Part shown: one piece after another, positions 25,177 through 38,656 of the stretch
How the letters are laid out: every line of letters begins with the position of its first letter
How positions within the stretch are numbered: position 1 is the stretch's first letter
Source of the DNA: Holacanthus passer
Taxonomy: Eukaryota; Chordata; Actinopteri; Pomacanthidae
Assembly (NCBI GenBank): GCA_025331565.1
Contig: JAFREQ010000092.1
Span: forward strand, 919,001-983,000
Direction: 5' to 3'
Length of the DNA stretch: 64,000 bases
The notes under the pieces: generated by a model
What the model was told of the DNA's origin: nothing
Databases searched by the model: none
The model's input: only the letters and a program-made list of their open reading frames with translations
Translations under genes and position numbers: made by a program

Positions 25177-27865
25177 TATTATATTCCATTTGCTGGGACA
25201 GCTCCTGCGGCAAGGCTGCACTCTCTGAAATGTCTTCCATAGGTTATTTATAATCTCTAGGAAGTGGCGGAGAAAGGCTGAGATGGGGTGGGGGAGAGAA
25301 AGAGAATTTGTTGAACACAGAGAGCAGAGAAAGAGAAAGCGAGAAGAGGAAGAGAGAATAAAGCTGCAGTACAGTGTCAGTGCTGGTGGTGGAGGAGTGT
25401 GTGTGTGTGTGTGCTATATGTGTGTGTGAGAGATAAATTGAGGTCTGGAAACTTAGCCTCTGTTGCTCCTTTCAGCCTCTCACATCCTCCAACTTCTAAT
25501 CAGTTTCTCATCAATACCTCTGCTCTGTGTAATCCTGTCTCCGTCCTTCGTCCCTGTTTTCTTCCTTCCCTCTTAGCCTGATAATTAGACTGATTCGCCA
25601 TTTCATTTCATTATTTAGTCTTACATGTTGGCCAATTATTTTTTGGGAAGCGGGGCGGGGTTATTTTGTTATATTTTCTCCTCATCAATCAGTAATGAAT
25701 GTTGGATCGGTCTCGCTGATATAATTTTCGGTCAAGATGGACGCTCTGATACTGGGCTCCAGGAACAGAAGGAACAAATATGTCAATTTAACTTGTACAG
25801 CTGCATCGTTTTTTTCTGGCTTTGGTACAGTAGGGTGCAGTTTCTATTCTTAATCTGCAAAACTCTGATTGGTCAGCTGTTTTCCAACCAGTGAATCACC
25901 ATGAACAACACAAAACCGATTTGATTTGCTGAAAAAAATCTAACACGCTGGCAACAATTCAGAGGTCTGGATCCAGGCTACTTCTCTCCATCCTCCCTCC
26001 CTGTTCTTTCTCTCCATCATACCTCCTTCCTCCCACCCTTACATCTTCTTTTCTTCCGTCCTCCTTTTTGAAATGGGCTTCCATAGTTTTCTTTTACACT
26101 CGTTTCCATTTTTCTTTTCATACATCTATGCATTTGTATTTCTTCCTTTGAAGCCTTCATCAATACTCCCTTTTCTCCTTTGCTTGCTATTTATTTGCCC
26201 TTTTATTTCATCATGTGTAGCCTCCTTCCCCCCCTTTCATCTTTTCTTTTGTCTTTTTTGGCCTTTCATGTTAACCATGAAATGTATTGAAAATACATGG
26301 ATGAAAAGGATGGGAAGGAAAAATCCACATAAAGTATAGTGTATTATTAAGCTCTCTGGAACTCTACTGCAGGGATGAACGCCATTCTTCCAAAAGACAC
26401 TCCCAATGTTTCGATGATGGCGTTGTAAAGTGCAGCCAAATCTCCCATTGGTGTTCAGTTGGGTTGGGATTTGCTGTGAAGTGACTGTGAAGGCTAAAGC
26501 ACCGTGTTCAAACTCCTGCCCTGCAGTGGTTATGCTCCTCCACCAAGAGTTTTGAGGTCAGAGGCTCAGATGTGAAAGGTTCTGTATATATTGCAAAGCT
26601 GCAATTCAGAATCAGCACAAAATATTTGTTTTCGACTGCGATTCCACATGATGAGCACAAGAACAAAATGTTTCTGTGCCAGAAAAAATAGCACTGTGCT
26701 ACTTTTAAAATATCTGATTAATAGCTAAACCAGCAGGAAAAAAACAAAACATGATGAATTGATTTTTTTAAGTGTTCACACTTGGCCACAGCATCCTCAT
26801 AAGATGGAAAACAACAGGATGAGCAAGTGAAATCGAACTAGAGATAGAAAACTCTCTCTCAACCTGTACAAACTGACGTCAAGTTGCATACATTACAGGT
26901 GCATACACTCATACCTATAAATTGTGTCTAGAACAATTGATTTGACTTGCTGCACACCAGGTCTGCACAAATTATCAGTGACAGACAGTGAATCCATTAT
27001 TCTAAATTTATACAATATGTGAGGTGACATGAGCTGCTGGAGGATAATTGCTGGAGAAGTGGGCTCCCGGGGGAAGTGTGTTTTCTTGTTGCTCTGATTC
27101 TACCTACACAGCGAGAGATTTTATATTCAACCCTATAGCTTGTCAACAGCCTTCAGCAAGCCTCCGTTTCTGAGCCTCTGTAATGAAAAGTGAGTGAAAC
27201 ACACCCTGGATAAAAGTAATTCTCCTCTCTCACTGCTGTGAACTTTACACAGGTTTCCTCTATGTAAGCCAGGAGATGACGCACTCGATAATTCAATATT
27301 TTCAACCTCTGCCCCCTCACTGTTTTTTTTTTTGTCTTGGCTCTATTCACACAATGCCAACTCCTCTAATGCCACCCATTTTACATTTTATATATGAGAA
27401 TTCATTCAGTTGAAGTAAGCAAATCTGGCAACCAGTGCAGTAAGTGATTTTTACTTTCATACAATATCTTAAAATATGTATGTTAAGGTCAAAAAGGTTC
27501 ATTTCAAGGAATTATTGCTTAGTGATGTTAATTTAATTACAAGCCAAATTAATACTCACTACTAGGGGATTAAATTACTTACAATGTGATTAAGATGTTA
27601 AAGCCCCCCTGCGGAGTTTTAGACCTCTCGTAGCACTGAGGAGCTGTTTTTATTAAATTGATAATAATAAATTCTATGAGTGGGTCCCTGTTTTGTTTTT
27701 CCTGCACTCTCATGAGGATGTATGCAAACGCAGACATACAATAAACACTCCTACCTATGGTGTGACCTTCAGGTTGGGGTTTGGGTTAGGCATGTGTGCA
27801 AAACTCGGAGCCGCCATGCCAACTGATATCTGGTGAGGTGGCTCCAGTCATTGATTGGTGGGTTC
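25177..27865. other. Intronic sequence, no gene seen
   Basis: It holds a purine-rich stretch (25260-25360), a short GT run (25395-25412) and a pyrimidine-rich block (25980-26250). No recognisable coding sequence. Confidence 0.5.
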
Positions 27866-28228
27866 ACCACTTTGATCCAGACTGAAATATCTCATCAGCT
27901 ATTCAATTGATTGCAATAACATTTTGCACAGACATTTGTTCTCACCAGAGGATGAATCCTGATGACTTTTCCCTTCAGTGCCACCAGCAACTTCTGCTGG
28001 GTGGATCGAGACAAGACTAAATTCAGATATTCGCAGTCCCCAGAGGATGAATCTCAGTAACTCTCCTGATTTTTCATCTAGTGCCATCGTCAGGTCAAAA
28101 TTTCAATTTGTTCAGTACTTTTGTTTACATGTTAACACCCTGAACTAAAATGGTTGACGTCACCGCATTAGTAGCGTTGTTACCATGTTGATGTTAGCAT
28201 TTATCTCAAGCAATGCTGTGTCTAGTCT
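27866..28228 (+). repeat. Dispersed percomorph-type repeat copy
   Basis: The copy contains CCAGACTGAAATATCTCATC, then CAGAGGATGAATCCTGATGA, GTCAGGTCAAAATTTCAATT, and near its end GATGTTAGCATTTATCTCAA. These are landmarks of a repeat family I know as very abundant in perch-like fishes (consensus words: ACTGAAATATCTCAACAACT, CCAGAGGATGAATCC, TCAGGTCAAAATTTCAATT, GTTAGCATTTAGCTC). The GAGGATGAATC word occurs twice, at 27951-27961 and about 28044-28054, as in the family's internal duplication. No coding capacity is seen. Confidence 0.7.
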
Positions 28229-29240
28229 GGTTTATTAACAGTGGACAATGTGAAAATATTACCTGTAAAGTCCTTCTCGTGAGGTATCTACGTTATTCTG
28301 TCTGAGCCCAGGATCTGTAATCACTGCAATAGATGCACGATATTTCTTATTCTGGCTGATATTATTTTCATCAGAGAAAAGTATTGGGTGTCATGATGAT
28401 CCTGACACTAAAGTCACTTTGATGTAAACCATCTGAAGTACTATTGTTATCACTGGAATTTGACAGCTTAAAATTGAATTCATACTAAACATGAGACCAT
28501 TGAAATTAGATAATTGAAAAGTTGATAATAAAAGACCCTCATGTCAGCAAGAGACTAAAAGTTCAAATATATTTTTCTCTTGAAACTTTAAAACAAAGTG
28601 TAAAAACCTACTGGATCAACTGTAACAGACATGGCTCTTGTATAGTTGACCCCAATAAAGATACAAGTTCTAATTAAGACAGCCTTGCTTAGTCAGCACT
28701 AGTTAATCCAAATCTAAATATATCTCAGAAATGTAGTTTTTGTCGTGGACTGATTTTTTCTGACATTTATGCTGGCTCGGAGGTTAACGGGGGTTGATAT
28801 GCAGATTTTTTGGTCGAGGATGGCGGCACGGTGCAGAAGTTTCGGATGCCTTTCACACAACTTTTATCCTCCGTTTTCAATTTCTCCCTCAGCGTGTTTG
28901 GATGAGTCGAGAGTTTAGTGGTTGGAGCAGTGTTAGGCCCAGCTGTGAAGGTCAGCGCCGTGTCCGATAAAAGTGGTGCGAAGAAAACTTTCCCTCCCTG
29001 GCCCTCTCTGTAATCTCTGAGTGAAGAAAATGCCAGCTGCCAGTCTCATTTCGAGAGATAAGGGCCCAGCCCCAAATGCACCTGCATGGCCACCCACAGC
29101 AGAATAACAGTGAGAGAATAAATATGTAGATGATAAAAAAAAACTGAAGGAAAATTTTCATATAAAAATATCCCAACACATAGCTCCACACCAGCAAATC
29201 CCAGAGAAACTAGAACCTGGTGTAAAACCATTTTATTATA

Positions 29241-29259
29241 GTGTGTGTGTGTGTGTGTG
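29241..29259. repeat. (GT)n microsatellite
   Basis: 19 bp of GT dinucleotide. Confidence 0.9.
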
Positions 29260-29490
29260 CTCTGGCTGTCGAGTCTTCACTGTAACTCCCAGTTGGCAGG
29301 GTAAAATGGATGGCCCCTGCTATAGATTTTTGGCAGACAAGTCCCCCTACAACCATCTTATATCTTATTACCAACAGCCTCAGATGCTCAAATTGATCTT
29401 TATCGGTGTGAAAAAAAGAAATCCCCCATGGCATCATCGACCTTTATGGTTCTCACCTTTCATTGGTGAATTTTTTTTCTCCTGCGACTG

Positions 29491-29492
<2 letters not shown>

Positions 29493-29525
<33 letters not shown>
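29493..29525. repeat. (GT)n microsatellite
   Basis: About 33 bp of pure GT dinucleotide. Confidence 0.94.
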
Positions 29526-29526
<1 letters not shown>

Positions 29527-30259
29527 TGCAAGTGGGGACACCAACAAGCCTTATGGAGAGTAATTTCTGGAGCAGTCACTGTAGGAAGCATGTCCAAGGT
29601 GACAGTCCTCAAGTTGGAGGGAATGAGATTCTTTTTTTTTTTTTAATTTAATATAAACAATTGACCCAGAAACTTCTGCTGTGCCGCATCAGACTAATCT
29701 GTCTCCTAAAACCTGTCATTAACATAAATAAGTTGCCAGCGCCGTGGGCTGTTTGTCACTTCAGAGAAGAAGGTGTACTTCTGTTGACAGTCATGTTACT
29801 TTCATGGATTGCTGATGAGTGGTGCAGATCTTTCCTTCACCAGCTGCAGCACAAAGTTATTCAGTGTTGACAGATCAGCTCTACAAGCTCTCAGAGTATT
29901 GTCTGTCGCGTCCATGAGAAGTAGGAAGTGTAGTCCAGTAAACGCTGGACCAAAGCTGCCCAGCCTAAAACACTTTTATTACATTTTTGCAGTCTCGTTA
30001 TTCAAAGTTTTCATAATGTAAGTTTGTTCGGAAAAAAACATTCATCTATATCTTAAATCACCAAATAGAGCTGTAATGCAAAGTGTTCCTCATCTCTATA
30101 TAACTGAAACATAGTGTAGATACACTTAATTTGCCCAGCTTTTTATAATATAAATGGTGCTGAGTAAGGTCACTGGAGAGAAGGCATGAAGGAGAAAAGT
30201 AAAATGCAGTGAGTTATTAGCAGATGTCCATCCAGAGAAAAAAAGTAAAAAAAAAAAAT

Positions 30260-30785
30260 GAAAGCTGCATTAAATACTTTTTGACCACTTGGGGGCAGCA
30301 GAAGAAGCTAAAAACACAGCAGTCACATATGTATACCTTATACCACCTTACACCAAGTTATTGTGCAGTGTGAAAAAGGTATTATAAAGTTGATATGGCA
30401 AAAATGTATTAGCAACTAGTGTCTTTTAAGCAACATAAGAATTTGATTGGAGTCAGGTTTCTGGCCACTTGATGAATGAAAAATCTAATATCCACTCTCC
30501 TCTTTGGTCTATTTTGGTCTCCACCAACTCCTGATGGACAAAACTTGGCTCTAGCAGCTCGATGTTCAACTTTCTTCACCAGCTAGTTGTTTCAGTGTGT
30601 CACAGCTTTTTAGCTGGACACAGCTGCCTGCTGCAAAATGAGACTGATGGGAGCTGTTTGGGGCCATAAAACAAAAACAATAGGCTAAAAGTGGCTAAAA
30701 AGCTGTAAAGAGCTTAGCAGAACTGCAGAGTTGGCTCATTCTTTGGACATTAGTCAATTAAAAATATTGATTAGTGCAGCTTTAA
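30260..30785 (+). mobile_element. TIR/MITE family, copy 1 (best preserved)
   Basis: The left end reads GAAAGCTGCATTAAATACTT. The right end, reverse-complemented, reads TTAAAGCTGCACTAATCAAT. These are imperfect terminal inverted repeats of about 25 bp sharing AAAGCTGCA. Interior landmarks are GACCACTTGGGGGCAGCAGA near the left end and GATTAGTGCAGCTTTAA at the right end. The first recurs at 58147-58636 and the last in variant form at 38340-38656 and 58147-58636. There is no coding capacity. It is probably a non-autonomous DNA transposon; the superfamily is not determined because no clear target-site duplication is seen. Confidence 0.62.
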
Positions 30786-33700
30786 GGTCCAAGAATCTGG
30801 AAGTCGGCGTGTCACCTGACATGACCTGTGGGTAACACGGTCCTCAGATGTCCTCTTTTTTCTCTTATCTTTCTCTTGTCACTTGACCATAGTTAAGACT
30901 ATATTGCCCTACAAATGTAAAGGGAAATGATCCCTTTAAGGGAGTCTGCAAAGCTCAACCACCTGTATTAAGTGACCATCATAAATATAGTTGTAATGTT
31001 ATAATGGAAATTACACTTTTTAAATGGCTGCTGTGTTATGCTCGGTTCTATATGTTCTGCTTCACCATTCTGAGCATTTGCACATCACATTTTGTTCTGT
31101 CCCCCTTTGAACTCATAGAACAGTCTGGCAACCAGAAGTTTCTTAGAGCTTTGAGTTAGTGTGAAGTGAGAAAGCAACATTTTGGATCTGTTTGATAGGA
31201 CGGTGTTTACAGTACTTCTGAAGGTAAACTGGAGACGTCTGGAGGCGGAGGCTTGAAATTGGCTCTCCATTAATGCAGATGACTTGTTTTTTTCCCTCAC
31301 ATGTCCTGTTGTGAAACAGCATGATGATATAATATCTGAAAAATAGATGCTGATGTCTAAACTGTCATTGAGAAAATGCTTTATTTGTGATCACCAAAGC
31401 TGTCGGTGTCAACAAGCGTAGGCATCTCTGTTACAATGGAGATTTGTATTTTACCTGTTTCTTTTCTTCTCTCTGCTTTCACTGCGCTGCTGCATTAAAT
31501 CAGATCTGCATCTATTTGTATAATAAATGTTTTTGCTACATAATAGCAGTAGCGGTATTTTGTTCAGTTGAATGCTGGTAAATTTATTTTTGGGCTTTCA
31601 GAGTTTTCTAATATACTGTGGCCTTTTCCACCTCAAACACTATTTGAGCAGAATGTTCACAACAATAGCTCGATGACCTTTCATGTGTTCTCGGTTTGTT
31701 AATGATAAGTAGGCGGTAATGAAAATCTATGCTCATTGTTTGGTCATAATAATGTCTTTTAATGCCGCATTGCTTTTTTGGGCCATGAATGTGTTTTACT
31801 TTAGATTTATTCCTGTTCAGTGTAGTAAGGTTTTTAAGATCAGTAAAGTACTATTACGTATTTTTCATTTCACTTTATGTCATGAATTTCATTCCCCAGC
31901 GTCTTCCATGACCAATGCATCTTAAATGTATGTAGCTATATATATTAAAATTAATTTTTCTGACACTACATTTTTTTCTTTTTCCACCTGCCATTAAATG
32001 TGGAAATATTTATTTACAAGTGCAACGGAAATGTGAAATTGTTTCCATATAATGAAAAATGTACTGTTTACTGTCATACTATATATGAAAACCAATACAT
32101 GTCCAGAAAGTACTTACTGTTTCAATTTCACGTTGGGGATTTTACTCTTAACCTTTTGCGAGGAAGAAATGAAAATTTAATGGCCATCTCCAATATCATT
32201 TCAAATTAAAAGCCTGGAATAAAAGGACAACATGAGCGCACGGTGAGATAAAGTCATGTTCTCTCTGCATGGAATGTAAAATGTAGATGAATGCAATTAA
32301 ACAGAATGGAAAATAATAGTTCTTGAATTAAACATCCGGACATAAAGTCTGAAGTTCCTGATCCTGTGTAATAAAAGCAAGCACAAGGAAAAGGTCATCA
32401 AAGAGCAGTTCTTTTGTCGTCGCTGACAGATATTCAGGCTTGTAACGTCTCGGGCAACGTTGTTTCACTGATGCAAACTTGGCCTTTTCTCTTCATGCTT
32501 CACGTTATTTCTCAACCACCAGCAGTTTCTAACTCCATTACACCTTATTCAATTGTCTCTCTCCTGGATCTCGGGTTCATTAAAGCTTCCTAGCGCTCCT
32601 CACCTACAGGGATGCAACAAAACCGGACTGGAGACCACCATCGGCAAAGAAACATTTTGCTACACTACATTACTCTGATCTTTAGTACCAGGCGAGCTCA
32701 CACCGCTCAGCGTTATAGCCCGCAACAATTCACAGATCTGTGAGAGAAAAGAGCCGATGGTGTAATGTTTGACTGCGAGGCTTGTGGGAGGAAAAATTGA
32801 TGAATCACTTTTGGCTGAAAACTCTCAACAAACTCGACGTACTGCAGGTTGAACGGCTGATGGGGCGGATAGAAAGAGAGGTGCTATAAACAGAGAAAGA
32901 AACAAGTGAGGACGAGGTTAAGAAAGAAGCAAGAGTCTGAAATTACTGACTTGCATTCCAGTTAAGGATCTAATGTTTATTCGGTGTGTGTGTGCCTTCC
33001 CGTTGCAGTCCATTATCTCTAAGAATTCATATCATATTTTACCGTTCTGCAGCACATGATTGACATCCTCTGCCAACGTTCAGTATCAGAGTTTCCCATT
33101 TATGTGAAATGGCGGGAAGTAGGGCTGTGGAGGTCTGGGTGGTGGATGGTTGTGTACAACTGACTTTAATGCCACAGACTGACAATGATAATGATTTGTT
33201 TAGCCTGTCACTCTTATTTTTTGCCTCCACATTGGGATGACAAAGACAACTGAACTTGAGCATGTTAGCAAATTATTTTTTGCCACTGACGATTCCATGA
33301 ATAACTCATGTGTTGCTCATGTGCTCAAGTTGAGCATTTTCCAGTGAAAGACAGTGAAAACCATTGTAAACATGTTTAGTGGATACTGGACCATCCCAGT
33401 TTCCATATTTCTGTGTCACATAGCTTGGTTCAGCCAGTTTGTTGTCAGTCGAAGTGGTGTTTCCGTGCATAAACAGAACACTTGAGACTGTGTTATTTAC
33501 TGGATGTTCACATACAATATTCAGTGAAAACCCTAGAGACAATCATGCATGTGGAAGAATGAGGAGACAGACTAAGTGAAAGGCTAAGAGAGTGAAGCTA
33601 ATGAGCACGTACAGAGAACCTGTACAGATGGACGACATTCCTGCATCCATAAAGGAGATGTCACTAATGGGCCTGTCAGCCCGAGGTCAGCAGCCGTAAT

Positions 33701-36700
33701 CAGCACTTAGACAAAGAGCGTCTGCTCACGGCCCGTCACGCGCCACATACTGTTTTAAACGTAAAGCTTTCATCAAGGCTTGGCGAGCCCTGTCTGCTGA
33801 TATTGCTGCAGATAACTTGTCTGTGTGTGTTGGCGTGTTTGGTTATGCAGTTGGCTTGGATGAAGCCGGATAAGGCAGATTGAAGGGCCTCGCCCGGCTA
33901 GGCTGGACTGTGAAAGGTAAAAAGGGTAGGGGGGGGTCGGGGTAATGCTGCAGATGTATCGTTGCATTAAAGCGATGTTGAACTTCAGGAGAAATTTAGG
34001 TTTTGTAGTTTCATGGCCATGATGCAAGAGCAGATATTTTCCATCTTCTTGATCCGTTGATCCGTGACTGAGTAAGGGGAATAGATTTTTCTTTTTCCCC
34101 CAATCCGTTCACTCACGCATGCCAAAAACGGTTCTCAAAATCTCACTGTTAACACATTTATTTGAAAAATCCTTTCTATCTGCTTTTAACACACCTTCTT
34201 TTTATTGATATGCCAACTTTTCCATCAAAGACTTTTTTTCTTGAACTGTTGGCATTTCCATTCAATCTTTTTTTTTTTTTTTGGACCAACTGTGAACATA
34301 GAATCAGTTAAGTGGAAACATATCATGTCCAGCAAATCTATACCATCTAATATTCTACTGAAAGTCAACATCAATTAGAAAATACGACACCACATTTCCT
34401 ATGATGAACGAATCATACCATATTTAAGCTACTTTACTCAGCTGTGTATAAATGAAATGCTACAGGGATTTTGAATACGTCATCTAAAAATTATTCACAA
34501 ATGCATTTTATGGTTTGCTCTATACGTAGATGCCAGATCTGTGGCTCCAAAATTATAACTCTCATATAGGAAACTTTTGTGGGAGCAGCCAAATTCATAC
34601 AGTATACAGTACAGTTTGTGGAGGTGAATTAAGGACACTTTTTTTTTTTTGCAGTTGTCAGCTCACTTGACCTGAGTCATCTGGTTCCCTATTGTTTTAC
34701 AGGAGGAGCCAGATGGTTCCTCTATGAAATAGTATGGCATTGCATAAATATTCATGATTTAAATAAGCAACACTCACAGTTAAAGTTCAGGAAAAAACAC
34801 TCAGAAATTCTGCTTCATCAGGACTGTGTGGGTGTAGTTTGATCAGATGCTGTATGTGTGTTTCATTTTTGGGCATTTTGCCATTATTATACAGTGATAC
34901 AGACAGGAAATATACCAGGGACATTGCAGTGGCTCTCACCACGAGTCCACCAGAACGTCCCATAGACGTAAAAATAACGACCATAACGACAACCTCATTT
35001 TACGTGATCTCGCCTTTGTCCAACTGAGCTACCTTCGCATCAAATCAGCAACAAGAGCCGAGGCAGAAACACAAATAGACACGGTTGTGATGTAAAATAA
35101 CTGCTCTAATTTTTGGCACAGAAACGTTCATGTGGGAGCCCATCGCGCAGAGTCAAAAACTGATTGAGAAAATATGTTTTCAGGGGCTTTTTAAAATCCC
35201 AGTCCGATTTTATTCGAGTGCGCAACATAAGCCGGCGCCAATCGAATCATTTCTTACTTTGAACATCGCAACTACCAGTTCAGGAGGCGCAGCACCGAGC
35301 TCAGGAGATCGTTTAGCATATGTGACCTGCAGCAAACACAGTGGACCTCCTGATAGTGTGAGACGCATCAGTCAGCACCATTCACACATAAAGCCTCCAC
35401 CAACTGCAGCGTATCCTTGTGAGCAACACTGATGGAAACTATTGAAAACAGCCAGCAGCTAAACAAGGAAAATTGTACTGCAGCATGTATCCTGCATCCT
35501 GTAGATGAATAATAGTAGTAGATGAGAGTTGCCTGAACATTGTTTTTATTCTCTTTTCTGATATATTTTATTCATTCTAAAGGGGGGGGATGCTAAATCC
35601 ATTTACAACCCATACTTTAAATAATCAGCCATATACTGTCAGTCTTCTGAATCTATTGTTTTTGAATTGCAAAAGTAAAGATTTGTACACTGCTCAGTTA
35701 CTATAACTGCTATTTGATGCAAACATCCATTCTTTACCAGTAAACAGATTAGTAATTGCCAGTAAAGGATCAAGCAAATTACTGTAATCTGTTTCCTCAG
35801 CTTCATTCTTTCCCCATTACTGAGTCCTTAATGCGAGGTTGGTGATAAATTCCAGGTTAATGAGCTGTTACAACAGTAAATTAGCAATTTGTAAATTGAT
35901 AGGGAAACGTGCTTTGCCCTCTGGTTGAGGTGCAGGTTAGCAGCAGGGTTTTTGTTTCTTGCTCAAGGATGCTTCAGCAGTTGTGGCCTCATGGGTAAAA
36001 CTCAGGCCTTCGGGTAAGTGATGACCTGTCTCATTACCAAGTCGTGCAGTTATTTTTACCCCGGTGCCACCTCTCTTTAAGAGGCGATTTTATAGGGTCA
36101 CTTCTAGACGGCGGCATACATCTGCTCAGAGATTCTATAATATATGCAGCTTCCTGGGAGTTTGTGAGTCGGCGCTGATTGTCTTGTTGAAGTGGCTGAA
36201 TATGCTGCTGACATGGATTCGCATGGGAGTTCAAGTGTTATTACACTGCAGAGCATAAACATGCTAATGCGTATCCTCCCACACTACGCACCCGCGTCTC
36301 TCCCTCTGTCAGTCATCTCAACTTATCAGTGTCTCACTTGCACAAAAACATACAAATTTGCGCTGCTGCCGCCCCTCCCTCCCTTTCACACACCCTTTCA
36401 CACACACACACAAACACAATGACAAACAAATGCCTTCCCTTCTCCTCGCCTATTTTTGCTCGTATCCTCCATGCAGAAGCAATCGCGTCGAATCTCTGCA
36501 CGGATTTGCAGCCATGGGAAAGATGCACGCTTTTTATTCGCAATTTTCTTTAGCTGGATACGGGCAGAGCGTCCCCCTGCTGCCGTGAAATATCAGGTAG
36601 TAGCTGCACGGGAAGGTGTTGCTTCAAACGCACACATACACACATGCAGAGGAAAACTGCACAACACATCTAAGAAGATTTGCCTGTCACACAGATTTGT

Positions 36701-38339
36701 TTAAGCACTCTGATGTATGCCATTTTGCAGTTTTGGAGTTCTGTACGCATCACACAGACAGACACACAGCAGCATTGTTTATCTGCGTCTCATTCAGTTT
36801 CCTCTCTGCTGCCTCTAATTCTGTTTATCATTTTTCTCCTCTACATACAATAGGCGTGATCCCTCTGAAACTCCCCCTTTTTAATGCAGTTTTCCATCTC
36901 ACTGCTTTCTCATTCACTAAGCCACTGCCTGCTTTGATTTTCAACATTCTCAGATCAGCAGGAGCTCATGATTACGTTCCATAACCATATAATGTTCATC
37001 TCAGGCCAAGCACATTTAAAAGGTTAGGTATGATTTGCCCTGCTTTTGTCTGCTGAACAGTGGAGCATGTGCAACGATATCTCCCGTTTCCAAAACATGC
37101 AGCCGTGTCAGTGATCCACTAGCATCATCTAGTGGCTAAAAGCAGGTACTTCTCAACTACCGGAGTCAGTGGAGTCACAGTAAATGGTATTATTCCACCC
37201 AGGATGGAGGAGAGATGGGTTCACACTGGGAAACGCGGGAGCACAAAGGTGTCGAGTTAGGCATTTAGTTTAAAAGCCTCCGTTAAAAAATGAGGTTGAT
37301 GGTGTCGGAGGCTAAAATCGCAGAGCTTTGATCACAAAGATGAATGTTGATTTAATGAGTCATCATTTCACAAAGGGGTCTGATGAAAGGCAATATATTG
37401 GAGAGGATCCGCGGGCTTGCAAAAGACAGGAAATGAATGCTTTCACTCAAAAAACGCTGTAATGTATTAACACAAGCAGCATCTGAAGATCACATGCTCA
37501 AGCAGATCTTACTCACCCCGTGTCTCGCTTTCTCCTTTTCTCTCATACACTCATAAACATTTATAGACTCCAGAGTGTATTTTTGTAAACAGGAGGACTG
37601 ACTTGAGTCAGTCAGTGGTGCATGAGTTTTCTCTCATTGGTGAGTGTGGGAGGAAGGGGTGGATGGAGAGGTATTATATGAATCTGAATAGCTCTGAGCT
37701 CCATCTGTTGTGTACTATAGAGATGATGAGTCATTCTGCTTGGTACCACATGGGTCAAAACCACTCCAAATCCCCAGATTCATACTGACGCACACACACA
37801 AGCCCATGGATAACACATGGACTACATGATCATGCTGCAAGCTTCCCATCATGCATCTGCCCTGTGTCTACAGTTTAGTGAAGCCTGTTTGGTCTCAGTT
37901 GGTGTCAAAGATTGGTTTTCAGGCCTTGATCAAAACTTCTGTTGTGACAAATATTTTAAAACACACACCACTCCAGTTTTACTGTGTAGTGTTAAAAAAG
38001 TACTTCACCAACTTCAGCAGTTAACTTCTGTAATATTGTCAGACTCACTTCAAAAGTAGGGTCAAAGTCAAGCAACAGAACCCAAGATATTGTCATTTTC
38101 TTCCACACATTTGTCTTCCTTGTCAAAGGCCAGAGCCTACATCACCCACACTGCAACTCAACCAATGACAGGAGATTTGGGTGTGTTATGGAAGTAGTAG
38201 CTAATGTAGCCTTGAGGCACGAGTGGGTCTGGTAAATTCACACACCTTCAGATTTTTTTTCATAACTTGGAACCTTTTTCACATATGCGCCAGTCCTCAT
38301 CACCTGTGAACAGCATCTGATGTGTGAAATTTGTTCACC
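30786..38339. other. Intronic sequence, no gene seen
   Basis: Long non-coding stretch. The AT-rich block at 31380-32240 is complex and non-repetitive and might hold conserved non-coding elements. A T-run occurs at 34269-34282 and short CA runs around 36395-36415. A tRNA A-box-like word lies on the minus strand at 35011-35035 without a matching B box. No exon of the host gene was recognised. Confidence 0.5.
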
Positions 38340-38656
38340 TTTTAAGTGCCGCTGTTGCAGCAAGTCGCCATCTTTCTCTGTCATTTGCTACTGGCCTATT
38401 AACTTGTGGTTGGTTTATGAGAGTTTTTCACTTTAAACTTTTTTTGCATTCTGTTCGTGCAAACAGCTGACTGCTGCTGAAAACAAGAGTGATGAGAGCG
38501 CAGCTATCGGGCCGTAAACTAAGGCAATTAGCCAAATGAGATTAAAATGTCATGTAAAACTGAGCGGAACTGCTCAACACTTTGAGTGTCGCTTTTCACA
38601 TTAAACATGATAATTAAGGAATGATTAATATAAGAGATATTGATCAGTGGAGCTTT
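38340..38656 (+). mobile_element. TIR/MITE family, copy 2 (5' part lost or diverged)
   Basis: The right half aligns by eye with copy 1: AACAGCTGACTGCTGCTGAA, then GATGAGAGCGCAGC, GGGCCGTAAACTAA, GCGGAACTGC, and an end of GATATTGATCAGTGGAGCTTTGAT against GATTAGTGCAGCTTTAA. The left TIR and the GGGGGCAGCAG landmark were not found, so it is truncated or too diverged on that side. Confidence 0.5.

Larger units (their letters stand above)
28229..30259. other. Intronic sequence, no gene seen
   Basis: Non-coding, with two GT microsatellites listed separately. The 106-codon + frame at 29243-29563 spans both GT arrays and has no domain. Confidence 0.5.

Noticed and set aside
35011..35035. tRNA A-box-like word (TAGCTCAGTTGG) on the minus strand
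   Set aside because: No B box (GGTTCGANNCC) at tRNA spacing downstream and no cloverleaf visible. It is at most a trace of a tRNA-derived SINE.
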